DNA from: Holophagaceae bacterium
GTDB taxonomy: Bacteria; Acidobacteriota; Holophagae; Holophagales; Holophagaceae
Assembly: GCA_025355915.1 (NCBI GenBank)
Contig: JANXYT010000070.1
Span: 1 to 8,775 of the forward strand
DNA: 8,775 nucleotides
Reading direction: 5' to 3'
Below the pieces are notes generated by a model, which saw nothing but the letters and a program-made list of their open reading frames with translations, made no database searches and was not told the origin of the DNA. Below are positions 8,181-8,775 of the stretch, in pieces. The stretch's first letter is position 1; every line of letters starts with the position of its first letter. Position numbers and translations under genes: made by a program.

Positions 8181-8775
8181 TTACTTGGAATACAGCTCGA
8201 CAATCAGCTGCTCGTTAATATCAAGGGTGATGTCCTCTCGGGTCGGTGCGGCAAGCACCTGTCCCTTGAAGGCGGCAGCGTCCAGGGTGAGCCACTTGGG
8301 GATACCACGGCCGGCGGAGGTTTCAACGGAGGACTTGATGCCGTCGTTCTCCCGGGCGCGAATACCCAGTTCCACTGCCTGGCCTGCCTTCACCTGGAAG
8401 GAGGGGATGTCCACCCGGCTGCCATTGACCAGCACGTGACCGTGCATGACCATCTGGCGCGCGGCTGAACGGCTGGACGCGAAGCCCAGGCGATAGATCA
8501 CGTTGTCCAGGCGGCTTTCGAGGAACCCGAGCAGGTTGTGGCCGGTGACGCCCTTCTTGGCGTCGGCCTTCTCGAAGTAGTGGCGGAACTGCTTCTCGAG
8601 CACACCGTAGATGCGCTTTACCTTCTGCTTCTCGCGAAGCTGCAGGGCGTAGCCGGTGGGCTTCTTGATCTTGCCCGCGCCATGCTGGCCGGGGAGCTTG
8701 CCCTTGCGGGTCTCGAACGAGCACTTCTCCTTGAAGCAGCGCTCACCCTTCAAATACAGTTTCATGCCCTCGCGT
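8181..8775 (-). CDS. rpsD: 30S ribosomal protein S4 (5' end missing at window edge)
   Basis: S4 binds 16S rRNA early in assembly of the small subunit and in many bacteria represses its own operon. The visible part from Met at 8765 is 194 residues. It includes LKGERCFKEKCSFE, with the second Cys pair of the N-terminal zinc knuckle, LPGQHG, and the S4 RNA-binding domain (about 84-150: LESRLDNVIYRLGFASSR, then HGHVLVNG and VDIPSFQV). It ends in NEQLIVELYSK. The ATG at 8765 is probably not the true start. The frame continues to the edge as Arg-Glu-Gly before this Met, matching the REGMKLYLKGERC of full-length S4. About 14-17 N-terminal residues, including the first Cys pair, should lie outside the window. 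It is transcribed with rpoA and rplQ. Confidence 0.96.
   Translation of the reverse strand, partial: REGMKLYLKGERCFKEKCSFETRKGKLPGQHGAGKIKKPTGYALQLREKQKVKRIYGVLEKQFRHYFEKADAKKGVTGHNLLGFLESRLDNVIYRLGFASSRSAARQMVMHGHVLVNGSRVDIPSFQVKAGQAVELGIRARENDGIKSSVETSAGRGIPKWLTLDAAAFKGQVLAAPTREDITLDINEQLIVELYSK

Noticed and set aside
7500..8468. A 322-codon open frame on the plus strand opposite rpoA and rpsD
   Set aside because: It runs antisense to two unmistakable conserved genes. Its length follows from their high third-position GC, and its protein shows no family character.
6798..8775. The rpsD-rpoA-rplQ cluster as something unusual
   Set aside because: Gene order, spacing and protein lengths are ordinary for the bacterial alpha operon.

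Overview
This is an 8.8 kb chromosomal window from a GC-rich bacterium with strong GC preference at third codon positions. It holds four complete housekeeping or metabolic genes (acs, an MFS transporter gene, rpoA, rplQ), a truncated rpsD, and a two-gene signalling unit. The mix of a Zn-knuckle-type S4, the rpsD-rpoA-rplQ order, an acetate-activating enzyme and a kinase/USP fusion would fit a Gram-negative heterotroph. My best guess is Acidobacteriota (Holophaga/Geothrix-like) or a former deltaproteobacterial lineage. This is inference from general resemblance; no marker here settles it.

Layout. Positions 1-115 hold the probable 3' end of a plus-strand gene cut by the window edge, plus a long imperfect inverted repeat. 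Positions 116-2068 (minus) encode acetyl-CoA synthetase. The 311-bp gap up to 2380 carries a strong rho-independent terminator for the gene upstream and a weak candidate promoter for acs. Positions 2380-4041 (minus) encode an MHS-type MFS transporter with an unusually long predicted periplasmic loop. A 494-bp divergent intergenic region (4042-4535) contains a bulged inverted repeat and candidate promoters in both directions. Positions 4536-5276 and 5280-6737 (plus) encode a calcineurin-like metallophosphoesterase and a Ser/Thr kinase fused to a universal stress protein domain, separated by 3 nt. A 16-bp-stem bidirectional terminator (6748-6783) separates this unit from the convergent alpha operon: rplQ (6798-7190), rpoA (7200-8171) and rpsD (8181 to beyond the right edge), all minus strand.

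How the genes work together. The transporter and acs lie in the same orientation and plausibly form a carboxylate (acetate?) uptake and activation pair, although the terminator between them implies mostly separate transcripts. The phosphoesterase and kinase-USP genes look translationally coupled and may be a reversible phosphorylation module with a stress- or nucleotide-sensing domain. This is the least ordinary part of the window. The alpha operon is ordinary. No mobile element, CRISPR array, tRNA or rRNA was seen.
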